Assembly (NCBI RefSeq): GCF_026544205.1
Contig: NZ_JALNUI010000019.1
Coordinates: 16,599-80,598, forward strand
Length of the DNA: 64,000 nt
Direction: 5' to 3'
Source of the DNA: Curtobacterium sp. GC_Cur_3
Lineage (GTDB): Bacteria; Actinomycetota; Actinomycetes; Actinomycetales; Microbacteriaceae
Shown piece after piece: positions 12,059 to 20,827 of this stretch. The notes beneath the pieces were generated by a model. That model was not told where the DNA came from. It did no database searches and saw only the letters and a list, made by a program, of their open reading frames with translations. A program made the translations under genes and the position numbers. Every line of letters starts with the position of its first letter. Within the stretch, counting starts at the first letter, position 1.

Positions 12059-12112
12059 CCGTGAACATGTGTGCGCACGGGCTGCACAGAGCCTCTGCAC
12101 GACCCCCACGAG

Positions 12113-12118
12113 TACGGT
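12113..12118 (+). promoter_or_regulatory. Candidate -10 of the glutamine amidotransferase gene
   Basis: TACGGT, 9 bases before the ATG at 12128. Confidence 0.35.
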
Positions 12119-12127
12119 GAACCGACC

Positions 12128-12772
12128 ATGACCAGGATCCTCGTCGTCGACAACTACGACAGCTTCGTCTACACGCTCAACGGCTACGTGCAGCAGCTCG
12201 GCGCGCAGACCGACGTCGTCCGCAACGACGCCTTCCCCGAGTCCGAGATCGCGGACCGGCTCGCCGACTACGACGGCGTGCTGCTCTCACCCGGTCCGGG
12301 CACCCCCGGGGACGCCGGCGTCTCGATCGCCACGGTGCACGCGGCCATCGCCGCCGACAAGCCCCTGCTCGGCGTCTGCCTGGGGCACCAGGCCATCGCC
12401 GAGGCGCTGGGAGCGACCGTCACGCACGCCGAAGAACTCATGCACGGCAAGACCTCGCAGGTGGACCACGACGACAGCACGCTGTTCGCCGGCGTCCCGC
12501 ACCCGTTCACGGCGACGCGGTACCACTCCCTCGCGATCGTGGACGGCACCGTCCCCGACGAGCTCACCGTGACGGCACGGACCGGTGGCGGTGTGATCAT
12601 GGGCGTCCAGCACCAGGACGCCCGCGTCTACGGCGTGCAGTTCCACCCGGAGTCCGTCCTCACCGAGGGCGGCTACCGCATGGTCGGCAACTGGCTCGAG
12701 ACCACCGGTCTGACCGGTGCGGCGGACCGCGCAGCGGGCCTGGGCCCGCTCATCGCGTCCCGACAGGGCTGA
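12128..12772 (+). CDS. pabA: Anthranilate/aminodeoxychorismate synthase glutamine amidotransferase subunit
   Basis: Class I glutamine amidotransferase that supplies ammonia to anthranilate synthase (tryptophan) or aminodeoxychorismate synthase (folate); the two cannot be separated by sequence alone. The product is 214 aa. It starts with VDNYDSFVYTL. The nucleophile cysteine is in GVCLGHQAIAEALG, and the His-Glu pair is in YGVQFHPESVLTEGG near residue 185. The ATG at 12128 is chosen over an in-frame start at 12071 because the conserved N-terminal strand begins here. It is divergent from crgA. No component I gene is nearby, typical of the copy beside pknB. Confidence 0.9.
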   Translation: MTRILVVDNYDSFVYTLNGYVQQLGAQTDVVRNDAFPESEIADRLADYDGVLLSPGPGTPGDAGVSIATVHAAIAADKPLLGVCLGHQAIAEALGATVTHAEELMHGKTSQVDHDDSTLFAGVPHPFTATRYHSLAIVDGTVPDELTVTARTGGGVIMGVQHQDARVYGVQFHPESVLTEGGYRMVGNWLETTGLTGAADRAAGLGPLIASRQG

Positions 12773-12810
12773 CACCCGACCGCACGACCAGACGGACCAC
12801 ACGGTCACAC

Positions 12811-12854
12811 CGGACGGGAGGCTCGTGACGGGCCCGTCACGAGCCTCCAGTCCG
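12811..12854. terminator. Family B palindrome as bidirectional terminator
   Basis: A perfect 32-nt palindrome (12817-12848, beginning GGAGGCTCGTGACGGG) framed by CGGAC and GTCCG, which extend the stem by 5 bp after one mismatch. It lies between the convergent pabA and pknB genes, where a bidirectional terminator is expected. Confidence 0.75.
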
Positions 12855-12900
12855 TCGGTGGGCTGGAACCACGCCAGTCCGCGTACGCGGACGCGACGGC

Positions 12901-14721
12901 TCAGTTGCCGCCGTCACCGCCGCCGTCAGTGCCGCCTTGGTTGGTGCCGCCCTGGTCGGCGCCCGTGTCGTTCGTCGGGGCCGGCGGTGCGGTGGGTCGG
13001 TCGGAGGCGGCGCACCACGTGAGCGTGACGGTGCTGCCCTGCGCGATGTCACCAGCCGGCGCACTCTGCTGCACCACGGTGCCGCCGGTGCAGGAGTAGA
13101 CGGGCTGCGACTGCACGGTGAGCCCGAGGTTCGCCAGCGTGGAGTTGGCGGTGGTGAACGGCTGCTGCAGCACGGCCGGCAGCGCCACGAGCCCGTTCGA
13201 CACCGTGAGGTTCACGACCGTGCCCTTGGTGTGGCTCGTGCCCGACGTCGGGTCGGAACCCAGGACGGTGCCCTCCGGGATGGAGGTCGAGTACTCGGAC
13301 GTGATCGACCCGACGTCGAAGCCGGCGGCCTTCAGGGACTGCTCGGCGTCGGCCTGGGCCTGGTTCGAGACGTCGGGCACCGCGACCTGCTCCGGTCCGA
13401 GGGAGACCACGACACGGATGTCCTGCTGCCGCGCCACGGCCGTGCCGGAGCCCGGCTCGGTGCGGATCACCGAGCCACTGGCCACGTCGTCGGAGTTCTC
13501 GTCGACGCGCATCGGCTTCAGGTCGCGGCGGGCGAGGGCGCTCGACGCGGACTTCCAGGTCGCGCCGTCGACGTTCGGGACGCTCACCGACGACGAGATC
13601 GGCGCCTGGCCGGGCTGGAGGTTCGCCACCCAGAACCCGACGCCGGTGATGACGGCGATCGTCAGCAGGATGCCCACCCAGATCCACGCGACCGGCGGGC
13701 GGTTCTGCGTGCGCTGGGGGCGGTGCTCCTGGGTGTCGTCGAGCTCGCGGAAGGCGACCTCGGAGTTCGTGGTGCTGCGCGGGTTGACGCCGAAGAGCAT
13801 CGTGGAGGCGTCGTTCGCGCGCTGCTGCTGGAGCTTCTTGGTCGATGCGGGCACCTGGCCAGCTGCCGCCTGCTCGAGGTCGCGGCGGAACTCGGCGGCG
13901 TTCTGGAAGCGCCGCGTGCGGTCCTTCACCAGGGCGTGCAGGGTCACGGCGTCGATCGCCGGCGAGACCACGGGGGTGATCGTCGACGGGGGGACAGGCT
14001 GCTCGCTGACGTGCTGGTACGCGACGGCGACGGGCGAGTCCCCGAGGAACGGCGGACGGCCCGTGAGCAGCTCGAACAGGACGACGCCGGTGGAGTACAG
14101 GTCGGTGCGGGCGTCCACGGTCTCCCCGCGGGCCTGCTCCGGCGAGAAGTACGACGCGGTGCCGAGGATCGACGTGGTCTGCGCGACCGTGGCCGAGGTG
14201 TCGGTGATGGCTCGGGCGATGCCGAAGTCCATGACCTTCACCTGGCCGGTGGTGGTGACCATGACGTTGGCGGGCTTGATGTCGCGGTGGACGACGCCGG
14301 CGCGGTGCGAGTACTCGAGCGCCGTCAGGATGCCGCTGGTGATGCGGACCGCTTCGGCCTGGTCGACGGGGCCCTCGGCGATGATCTCGCTGAGGGGTCG
14401 GCCCTCGACGTGCTCCATGACGATGAACGGGACCTGGACCTCGGCGCCGGAGTTCTCGGTGACGGTCTCTTCGCCGGCGTCGTACACGCGGACGATGGTC
14501 GGGTGGGCCATGCGCGCCGCCGCCTGGGCTTCCTGACGGAACCGCGTGCGGAAGGCCGGGTCGTTCGCGAGGCTCGGCTTCAGGAGCTTGACGGCCACAC
14601 GACGGCCGAGCCGCGTGTCCTGACCGACGTGCACCGTGGCCATGCCGCCCCGGCCGATCACGTCGCCGATCTCGTAGCGGTTGGCGAGGAGGGTGATCCC
14701 CGCGGTCACACCTTCAGGCAC
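12901..14721 (-). CDS. pknB: Serine/threonine protein kinase with PASTA repeats
   Basis: Receptor-type kinase that couples peptidoglycan status to growth and division. The product is 606 aa. The cytoplasmic kinase domain spans about residues 15-275, with P-loop GRGGMATV, ATP-binding Lys45, catalytic Asp147 in HRDIKPAN and DFG Asp165. A juxtamembrane linker follows, then one helix at about 345-368 (WIWVGILLTIAVITGVGFWV). The extracellular part holds three PASTA-type repeats and a glycine/asparagine-rich tail. GTG start with GGAGG 6 bases upstream. A hairpin separates it from pknA, so it may have partly independent transcription. Confidence 0.95.
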   Translation of the reverse strand: MPEGVTAGITLLANRYEIGDVIGRGGMATVHVGQDTRLGRRVAVKLLKPSLANDPAFRTRFRQEAQAAARMAHPTIVRVYDAGEETVTENSGAEVQVPFIVMEHVEGRPLSEIIAEGPVDQAEAVRITSGILTALEYSHRAGVVHRDIKPANVMVTTTGQVKVMDFGIARAITDTSATVAQTTSILGTASYFSPEQARGETVDARTDLYSTGVVLFELLTGRPPFLGDSPVAVAYQHVSEQPVPPSTITPVVSPAIDAVTLHALVKDRTRRFQNAAEFRRDLEQAAAGQVPASTKKLQQQRANDASTMLFGVNPRSTTNSEVAFRELDDTQEHRPQRTQNRPPVAWIWVGILLTIAVITGVGFWVANLQPGQAPISSSVSVPNVDGATWKSASSALARRDLKPMRVDENSDDVASGSVIRTEPGSGTAVARQQDIRVVVSLGPEQVAVPDVSNQAQADAEQSLKAAGFDVGSITSEYSTSIPEGTVLGSDPTSGTSHTKGTVVNLTVSNGLVALPAVLQQPFTTANSTLANLGLTVQSQPVYSCTGGTVVQQSAPAGDIAQGSTVTLTWCAASDRPTAPPAPTNDTGADQGGTNQGGTDGGGDGGN

Positions 14722-14785
14722 GTACTCCTCCGAATGTCCGTCCGCGCAAGTGTACGACAGGGGTCCCTGACGGGAGGCTGGCCGG

Positions 14786-14829
14786 GGGGCCGTCCGGACA
14801 ACCGTTACCGGAACGGTGTGGACGGCCCC
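14786..14829 (-). terminator. Hairpin between pknA and pknB
   Basis: Outer stem GGGGCCGTCC (14786-14795) pairs with GGACGGCCCC (14820-14829), with an inner ACCGTT/AACGGT stem. It lies between the pknA stop and the pknB start and could attenuate read-through into pknB. A GGGAGGCTGGCC piece of the family B repeat lies next to it. Confidence 0.55.
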
Positions 14830-14839
14830 GCGGGCAGGA

Positions 14840-16573
14840 TCAGTTGTTGTCCTGCGGACCCGTCGGCTCGCCCGTCGCCGAGCTGGTCGGCTGCGGGGTC
14901 TCGACCGGTGCCTCCCACGTGGCGCTGGCGGGGTCCGAGTTCTCGGACGGCGTGAGGTTGCCGCAGGTCACGTTGTAGACGAACGAGACGCTCTGTCCGG
15001 CGGCGTCGGCCTGCACGTCCACGGCCTTCGACGTGGTCGTGCCGGACGTCGCACCGGAGCTGTCCTTGCCACCCGTGACGCTCCACGAGTACTCCTTCAC
15101 CGTGTAGCCGGTGGGGCAGGTCGCGTCGGTCCAGGTGAAGGTGACGGCGCCGTCGGTCGAGACGGGGCCGGCGCTCGGCGTGTTCGGCTTGTTCACCGTC
15201 GGCGGCGCGGTGTAGCTGCGCAGGGTGATGAGCGTGCCGTCAGCGACGCTCCCCGTCGGCGTGATCGACTGCACCGTGTTGGCCTGGTCGGCACTGGGTG
15301 CGGCGTCGCCGTCCTCGACGGTGACCTCGAAGCCCAGGTTCCGCAGCGCGGCCTGTGCCTCGGTGGTGCTGCGTCCGACGTAGTCGCTCTGGTTGACGAA
15401 CAACCGCTCCTGCGTCGGGGAGGACGACGGCGTCGGGCTCGGCTTCGGGGGAGCACTGCTCGACGACGCGACCGGCTTGGGCTCGTCCTGGTTCGTGAGG
15501 GCGAACGCGGCGATGACGGCTCCGACGAGCAGCAGCACCCCGATGGCCACGACCCACCAGATCCACGCCCGGCGCTTCTTCGGGGCGTCGTCCTCGTTCG
15601 CGACCGGCGAGACCGGCGTGCGCGGGACACCGCCGACGGTGCTGCCCGCCTGCGTGCCGATCAGCGCGGTCGCTGCGTCGTTGCCCCGCGGCGGGTTGAA
15701 CGCGACCGTGCCGGCGCCGCCGAGGGCGGGGACCGCGACGGTCGCCGCAGCGACGTCTCCGCGACGGAGCGCCTGAGCCGCACGGGCCAGGTTGGCGGCC
15801 GTCGCCGGACGGTCGGCCGGCTTCTTCGCGATGCAGGAGATGACGAGGGCGGCGACCGGCTCCGGGATGTCCCCGGGGAGCGCGGGCGGCTGCTCGTTGA
15901 TGTGCGCCATCGCGATCGCGACCTGCGACTCGCCGGTGAAGGGACGACGACCCGCCAGGCACTCGTACGCGACGATGCCGAGCGAGTAGATGTCGGTCGA
16001 CGGGGACGCCGGGTGGCCGCTCGCCTGTTCCGGCGAGAGGTACTGGACCGTGCCCATGACCTGACCGGTCGCGGTGAGCGGGACCTGGTCGGCGATGCGG
16101 GCGATGCCGAAGTCGGTGATCTTGACGCGGCCGTCCGGCGTGATCAGCAGGTTGCCCGGCTTGATGTCGCGGTGGACGAGCCCGACGGCGTGCGCGGCCT
16201 GCAGGGCGTTGGCGGTCTGCGCGACGATGTCGAGGACCTTGTCGACGGGCAGGGTGTGCTCGCGCTCGATCATCGTCGAGAGGGCCTCGCCCGGGACGAG
16301 CTCCATCACGAGGTAGGCGCTGCCGTCCTCCTCGCCGTAGTCGAAGACGTTGGCGATGCCCTCGTGGTTGACGAGCGCGGCGTGACGGGCCTCGGCACGG
16401 AACCGCTCGAGGAACCCGGGGTCGCCGAGGTACTCGTCCTTGAGGATCTTGAGGGCGACGGTCCGTCCGATGACGAGGTCGGTCGCCTGCCAGACCTCGC
16501 CCATGCCGCCGATGGCGACCCGGGACGAGAGTTGGTACCGCCCACCGAAGGTGAGTCCGCTGGTGGGTCTCAT
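14840..16573 (-). CDS. pknA: Serine/threonine protein kinase PknA with an extracellular PASTA-like domain
   Basis: Second kinase of the actinobacterial growth operon, 577 aa. The kinase domain spans about residues 13-270, with nucleotide loop VAIGGMGEVW, ATP-binding Lys42, catalytic Asp136 in HRDIKPGN and DFG Asp154. A linker with VAVPALGGAG follows, then a helix near residue 340-360 (WIWWVVAIGVLLLVGAVIAA). The extracellular part has one PASTA-like segment (DYVGRSTTEAQAALRNLGFE) and a beta-rich, fibronectin-like stretch containing ATCPTGYTVKEYSWSVTG. Mycobacterial PknA lacks an extracellular sensor domain, so this is a different architecture. The ATG overlaps the pbpA stop by 4 bases. Confidence 0.93.
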   Translation of the reverse strand: MRPTSGLTFGGRYQLSSRVAIGGMGEVWQATDLVIGRTVALKILKDEYLGDPGFLERFRAEARHAALVNHEGIANVFDYGEEDGSAYLVMELVPGEALSTMIEREHTLPVDKVLDIVAQTANALQAAHAVGLVHRDIKPGNLLITPDGRVKITDFGIARIADQVPLTATGQVMGTVQYLSPEQASGHPASPSTDIYSLGIVAYECLAGRRPFTGESQVAIAMAHINEQPPALPGDIPEPVAALVISCIAKKPADRPATAANLARAAQALRRGDVAAATVAVPALGGAGTVAFNPPRGNDAATALIGTQAGSTVGGVPRTPVSPVANEDDAPKKRRAWIWWVVAIGVLLLVGAVIAAFALTNQDEPKPVASSSSAPPKPSPTPSSSPTQERLFVNQSDYVGRSTTEAQAALRNLGFEVTVEDGDAAPSADQANTVQSITPTGSVADGTLITLRSYTAPPTVNKPNTPSAGPVSTDGAVTFTWTDATCPTGYTVKEYSWSVTGGKDSSGATSGTTTSKAVDVQADAAGQSVSFVYNVTCGNLTPSENSDPASATWEAPVETPQPTSSATGEPTGPQDNN

Positions 16574-18024
16574 TTGTTCAGCACCGCCTCCATGACGTTC
16601 TTCGCGATCGGGGCCGCGACCGTGTTGCCGACGCCGGACTGTCCGAGCCCGCCGCCGTTCCCGACGACGACCGCCACCGCGACCTCCGGGTCCTTCGCGG
16701 GCGCGAACCCGGTGAACCACAGTGTGTAGGGGTCACCCGTCCCGCCCTCGGCCGTTCCGGTCTTGCCGGCGACGTCGACCCCGTCGATCTTCGCATTGGT
16801 TCCGGTCCCGGCCTTCACGACGCTCTGCATGGCCTCCGTCAGGTCGGACGCCTCGGAGTTCGACAGCGGGCTGCTGTACTGCTTCGGCGAGAACGACTGC
16901 ACGGTCTTCAGGTCGCTCGTCGTGATCGAGTCCACGAGCGACGGCTGCATCACCGTGCCGCCGTTCGCGATGCCGGCCGAGACCATCGCGATCTGCAACG
17001 GGGAGACGCGGACGCTCGCCTGGCCGAACGAGCTCAGCATGAGCTGGGCCGTCGAGTCGACGTCGGGGTACTGGCTCGCGGTCGCACGCATCGGGACGTC
17101 GATCGCGTCACCGAAGCCGTACTTGTCCGCCATCGCCTTGATGGTGTCGTAGCCGAGCTTCTGTCCGAGCTCCGCGAACGGGATGTTGCACGAGTTCTGG
17201 ATGGCGACACGGAGCTTCACGGTGTCGCCGCCGCCGCACGAGCCGCCCTCGGCGTTGTTGATGTAGCTGCTCGTGCCCGGCAGCTGCAGGCGCGACGGGT
17301 TCGGGAACTCGGAGTCGAGGTCGTACTTGCCGCCCTGGAGCGCCGCGGACGCGACGATGAGCTTGAAGACCGATCCTGGCGTGTACAGGTCGCCGCCGAT
17401 CGCGCGGTTCTGCAGCGGCGTCGGGGTCTGCGCCAGGAGGGCGTCGTACTGCGCCTTGACGGCCTTGGTGTCGTGGGACGTCAGCGAGTTGGGGTCGTAC
17501 TCGGGCTTCGAGACCATCGCGAGGATCTTGCCGGTCTTCGGCTGGATCGCCACGACGGCACCGCTGTTGGCGCCGAGGGAGTCGTACGCCGCGCGCTGCA
17601 CGTCGGGGTCGATCGTCAGGTTGACGTTGTCGCCCTGGACGTCCTGCCCGGTGAGGATCGAGTTGAGGTTCTGGAAGAACGAGTCGTCCGAGTTGCCGGA
17701 GAGCACGGTGTTCTCCGCGCCCTCGATGCCGGTGTTGCCCTGGCCGATCGTGAAGTAGCCCGTGACGGCCGAGTAGAGCGCGCCGTCGGAGTACTTCCGC
17801 TGGTACCGGTACTGGTCGTCCACGGCGGTCGACTCGGCGATGGGGGTGCCGTTGACGAGGATCGCGCCGCGCTTGTTCGAGTAGCTGTCGAGGATCGTGC
17901 GGGAGTTCCGCGAGTCGGCCCGGAGCGAGTCGGCCGCGAAGAACTGGATCGAGGTCGTCGACACGAAGAGCGCGACGAACATGAGGACGACGACGGTGGA
18001 GACGCCGCGGAGCTGCCGGTTCAT
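16570..18024 (-). CDS. pbpA: Penicillin-binding protein 2 family transpeptidase PbpA
   Basis: Class B peptidoglycan transpeptidase that partners with the RodA polymerase encoded upstream. The product is 484 aa: an N-terminal anchor at residues 10-30 (VVVLMFVALFVSTTSIQFF), a dimerisation/pedestal part, then the transpeptidase domain with nucleophile Ser218 in TPGSVFK, SCN at 278-280 and KTGTA at 421-425. The ATG at 18024 overlaps the rodA stop by 4 bases, fixing the start; the longer upstream frame is a shadow of rodA. The stop overlaps the pknA start, so rodA, pbpA and pknA are translationally chained. Confidence 0.96.
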   Translation of the reverse strand: MNRQLRGVSTVVVLMFVALFVSTTSIQFFAADSLRADSRNSRTILDSYSNKRGAILVNGTPIAESTAVDDQYRYQRKYSDGALYSAVTGYFTIGQGNTGIEGAENTVLSGNSDDSFFQNLNSILTGQDVQGDNVNLTIDPDVQRAAYDSLGANSGAVVAIQPKTGKILAMVSKPEYDPNSLTSHDTKAVKAQYDALLAQTPTPLQNRAIGGDLYTPGSVFKLIVASAALQGGKYDLDSEFPNPSRLQLPGTSSYINNAEGGSCGGGDTVKLRVAIQNSCNIPFAELGQKLGYDTIKAMADKYGFGDAIDVPMRATASQYPDVDSTAQLMLSSFGQASVRVSPLQIAMVSAGIANGGTVMQPSLVDSITTSDLKTVQSFSPKQYSSPLSNSEASDLTEAMQSVVKAGTGTNAKIDGVDVAGKTGTAEGGTGDPYTLWFTGFAPAKDPEVAVAVVVGNGGGLGQSGVGNTVAAPIAKNVMEAVLNK

Positions 18025-19460
18025 CGACCCGCCTTCCTGCTGCGCCCGCGGGCGTTCCCGCCGAGCGCGTCGCCGCGGTCGGAGAGGACGCGCTGTTCCG
18101 CGGGGATCGAGTCGGTCAGCCGCAGCAGCATCGCCGCGATGATCCAGTTGGCGACCAGCGACGAACCACCGGCGGCCATGAACGGCGTGGTCAGCCCGGT
18201 GACCGGGATGATCCGGGTGATGCCGCCGACGACGACGAAGACCTGCAGGGCGATGGTGAACCCGAACCCGATGCCGAGGAGCTTCCCGAAGTCGTCCTGC
18301 GCCATGAAGCCGACGCGGATGCCACGGGAAGCGAGCACGATGAACAGGGCGAGGATCGCGAAGACGCCGATCAGCCCGAGCTCCTCGCCGAGCGACGCGA
18401 TGATGTAGTCCGCGTTGGCGACGGGCGTGATGTACGGACGTCCCTGGCCGAGGCCGGTCCCCGTGATGCCGCCGTTCGCGAAGCCGAACAGGCCCTGGAC
18501 CAGCTGGTAGCTCGCCTGCGTCGACGCGTTGTAGATCGTCGGGTCGAACGGGTTCAGCCACTGCTCGAACCGGCCGTGCACGTACTCGAGGACGTTCGCG
18601 GCGACGAGGGCACCGCCGATGAACAGCCCGAGGCCGATGACGACCCAGCCGAGTCGTCCCGTGGCGACGTAGATCATCACGAGGAACAGGCCGAAGTAGA
18701 GCAGGGCGGTGCCGAGGTCGCGCTGGAACACCAGCACGCCCATCGCGACGCCCCAGACGATCAGGATCGGTCCGAGGTCACGCGCGCGCGGGAACGTCAT
18801 CCCGAGGACCTTCTTGCCGACGATCGACAGGCTGTCCCGCGCGGTGACGAGGTACCCGGCGAAGAACAGCGCCATGGTGATCTTCGCCAGCTCGCCCGGC
18901 TGGAACGTGAACGGGCCGAGGTGGATCCAGACGCGGGCGCCGCCGCGTGCGTAGCCGAGCCCCGGGAGGATCGGCATGAGCAGCAGCGCCACCGTCAGGA
19001 ACATGAAGATGTACCGGTACCGCTGCAGGAAGCGGTGGTTCCGGACGAGGACCAGGGTGACGATCGCCAGGACCATCGCCAGGAGCGTCCACACGATCTG
19101 CTTGACGCCGATCGCCGCCCAGCCGAGGTCGCCGTTGTGGACGTCGATGCGGTAGATCTCCGCGATCCCGATGCCGTTGAGCACCAGGGCGACGGGCAGG
19201 ATGAAGGGGTCGGCGTTCTTCGCGACGATCCGCAGCACCACGTGCATGACGAGCGCCAGCCCGAGGATCGACCCGCCGGCCCACAGCACCGAGGTGTCGA
19301 AGATCCGGCCCTTGGTCCCGAGCTGCACGAGCACCATCGCTCCGGCGCAGATGCCGCAGGCGATGACGAGCAGCGCCAGCTCGAGGTTGCGGGCGCGCGC
19401 GGGCTCACGGAGCTTGATCGTGATCGCCTGCGTGAAGGACTGCTGCGCGGTGGCGGTCAT
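18021..19460 (-). CDS. rodA: RodA/FtsW-family peptidoglycan glycosyltransferase
   Basis: SEDS polymerase that links lipid II into glycan strands; it acts in the membrane with the class B PBP encoded next. The product is 479 aa with about ten to twelve hydrophobic segments. SEDS signatures visible are HLGPFTFQPGELAKI, FQRDLGTALLYFGLF (catalytic Asp) and the C-terminal GLTTPFMAAGGSSLVANW. The ATG overlaps the pstP stop by 4 bases. The C-terminus is basic (NARGRSRKAGR). By context it is the elongation-type RodA rather than FtsW, which sits in the division cluster of these genomes. Confidence 0.94.
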   Translation of the reverse strand: MTATAQQSFTQAITIKLREPARARNLELALLVIACGICAGAMVLVQLGTKGRIFDTSVLWAGGSILGLALVMHVVLRIVAKNADPFILPVALVLNGIGIAEIYRIDVHNGDLGWAAIGVKQIVWTLLAMVLAIVTLVLVRNHRFLQRYRYIFMFLTVALLLMPILPGLGYARGGARVWIHLGPFTFQPGELAKITMALFFAGYLVTARDSLSIVGKKVLGMTFPRARDLGPILIVWGVAMGVLVFQRDLGTALLYFGLFLVMIYVATGRLGWVVIGLGLFIGGALVAANVLEYVHGRFEQWLNPFDPTIYNASTQASYQLVQGLFGFANGGITGTGLGQGRPYITPVANADYIIASLGEELGLIGVFAILALFIVLASRGIRVGFMAQDDFGKLLGIGFGFTIALQVFVVVGGITRIIPVTGLTTPFMAAGGSSLVANWIIAAMLLRLTDSIPAEQRVLSDRGDALGGNARGRSRKAGR

Positions 19461-20821
19461 CGTCCGCCCCGCGTGGCACTCGGGGACGGCGAGGGCGACG
19501 ACGATCGCGTCGGGCTCGGGCTCGGGGACGACGAGCCGCCGGAACCGCCCGTGCCGGACTGGTCCTGGCCGGTCCGCGCGGCGGTCCGCAGGCGGTCGAC
19601 GATGTCGCGGGCGTCGGACAGCGACTGCGCGTTGATCGTCGAGCGGACGTTCTCCCGCGTGTACTCGGGCAGGTCGGCGACCTCGACACCGGAGTCCTCG
19701 TAGACGTCGGACAGCGCGAGCGGGCCGATCTGCTGCTGCACGCCCTTGTAGATCGCGACCTGGCCGCGGTCCGAGCCGACGTAGTAGTGGTCCTGCACGA
19801 TCCGCCAGCCGAGGAACACGGCCCCGACGAGGGCGGCGACGGCGAGCACGAGTGCGATCGTCCAGGTGATCCGGCGACGCACACGGCGGCGGCGGTCCTC
19901 GGCGATGAGCTCGGCGAAGTACTGGTCGCTCTCGGGCTCGAAGTGCGAGTCCTCGGGGGCGGTGGTGACCTTGAGCGGGTGCAGCAGGATCGTGGGGAGG
20001 CGGATCGGCTTGCGGCCGGTCGAGGCCTCGAAGGTGAGGGGCGCCGCTGCCGACCCGACGGTGGTGGCAGCGTCGTCGTCGTCCTCGGTCGGCACCGTGT
20101 CGGTGACGTCCATCACGACGACGGTGACGTTGTCCGGGGCGCCGTGGTCGAGCGTCTCCTTGACGAGGCGCTGCGTGACCTGGTTGGCGTCCATGTTCGA
20201 GGCCAGCGCGTGTCGGATGCGCTCCTCGGCGAGGTAGGAGGACAGCCCGTCCGAGCAGAGCAACCAGCGGTCGCCGGGACGGATGTCCATGATCGCGGTG
20301 TCGACCTCCGGTGCCGCGTCGACGTCGCCGAGCACGCGCATCAGGACGGAGCGGCGCGGGTGGACCGCGGCTTCTTCCGGGGTGATGCGCCCACTGTCGA
20401 CGAGCCGCTGCACGAAGGTGTGGTCCGAGGTGATCTGCTGCAGTTCGCCGTCGCGGTGGCGGTAGATCCGGGAGTCACCGATGTGCGCGATCGCGAGCTG
20501 GTCGCCGACACGGATCATGGCGCTCACCGTGGTGCCCATGCCCGTGAGCTCCTGGTGCTCGAACACGGTCTCGGTGATGAGCTGGTTCGCGGCGATCAGC
20601 GCTGACTGCAGGGCGAACTCGGCGTCGTGGGCGGAGGGGAACTCGCGGTCGACCTCTCGGATGCGACGGATCGCGATCGCCGAGGCGACGTCGCCGCCGG
20701 CGTGACCGCCCATGCCGTCCGCGACCGCGAACAGGTGCGCTCCCGCGTAGCCGGAGTCCTGGTTGTTGGCGCGGATGCGCCCGACGTGGGACACAGCGGC
20801 GCTCAGCGTGCGAGCGGTCAT
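19457..20821 (-). CDS. pstP: PP2C-family serine/threonine phosphatase PstP
   Basis: Reverses phosphorylation by PknA and PknB. The product is 454 aa. The PP2C domain spans residues 1-240, with metal-binding motifs ANNQDSGY, VADGMGGHAGGDVAS, IGDSRIYR, DRWLLCSDGL and GAPDNVTVVV. A cytoplasmic linker, one membrane helix (WTIALVLAVAALVGAVFLGW, about 312-331) and an extracellular segment follow, ending in a Ser/Pro-rich low-complexity tail. The ATG lies 6 bases downstream of the fhaB stop. The extracellular part of about 120 residues is shared with mycobacterial PstP and has no known ligand. Confidence 0.95.
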   Translation of the reverse strand: MTARTLSAAVSHVGRIRANNQDSGYAGAHLFAVADGMGGHAGGDVASAIAIRRIREVDREFPSAHDAEFALQSALIAANQLITETVFEHQELTGMGTTVSAMIRVGDQLAIAHIGDSRIYRHRDGELQQITSDHTFVQRLVDSGRITPEEAAVHPRRSVLMRVLGDVDAAPEVDTAIMDIRPGDRWLLCSDGLSSYLAEERIRHALASNMDANQVTQRLVKETLDHGAPDNVTVVVMDVTDTVPTEDDDDAATTVGSAAAPLTFEASTGRKPIRLPTILLHPLKVTTAPEDSHFEPESDQYFAELIAEDRRRRVRRRITWTIALVLAVAALVGAVFLGWRIVQDHYYVGSDRGQVAIYKGVQQQIGPLALSDVYEDSGVEVADLPEYTRENVRSTINAQSLSDARDIVDRLRTAARTGQDQSGTGGSGGSSSPSPSPTRSSSPSPSPSATRGGR

Positions 20822-20827
20822 CCGGGG

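Noticed and set aside
12937..14955. 672-codon frame antisense to pknB
   Set aside because: Shadow of pknB, whose kinase and PASTA motifs are intact.
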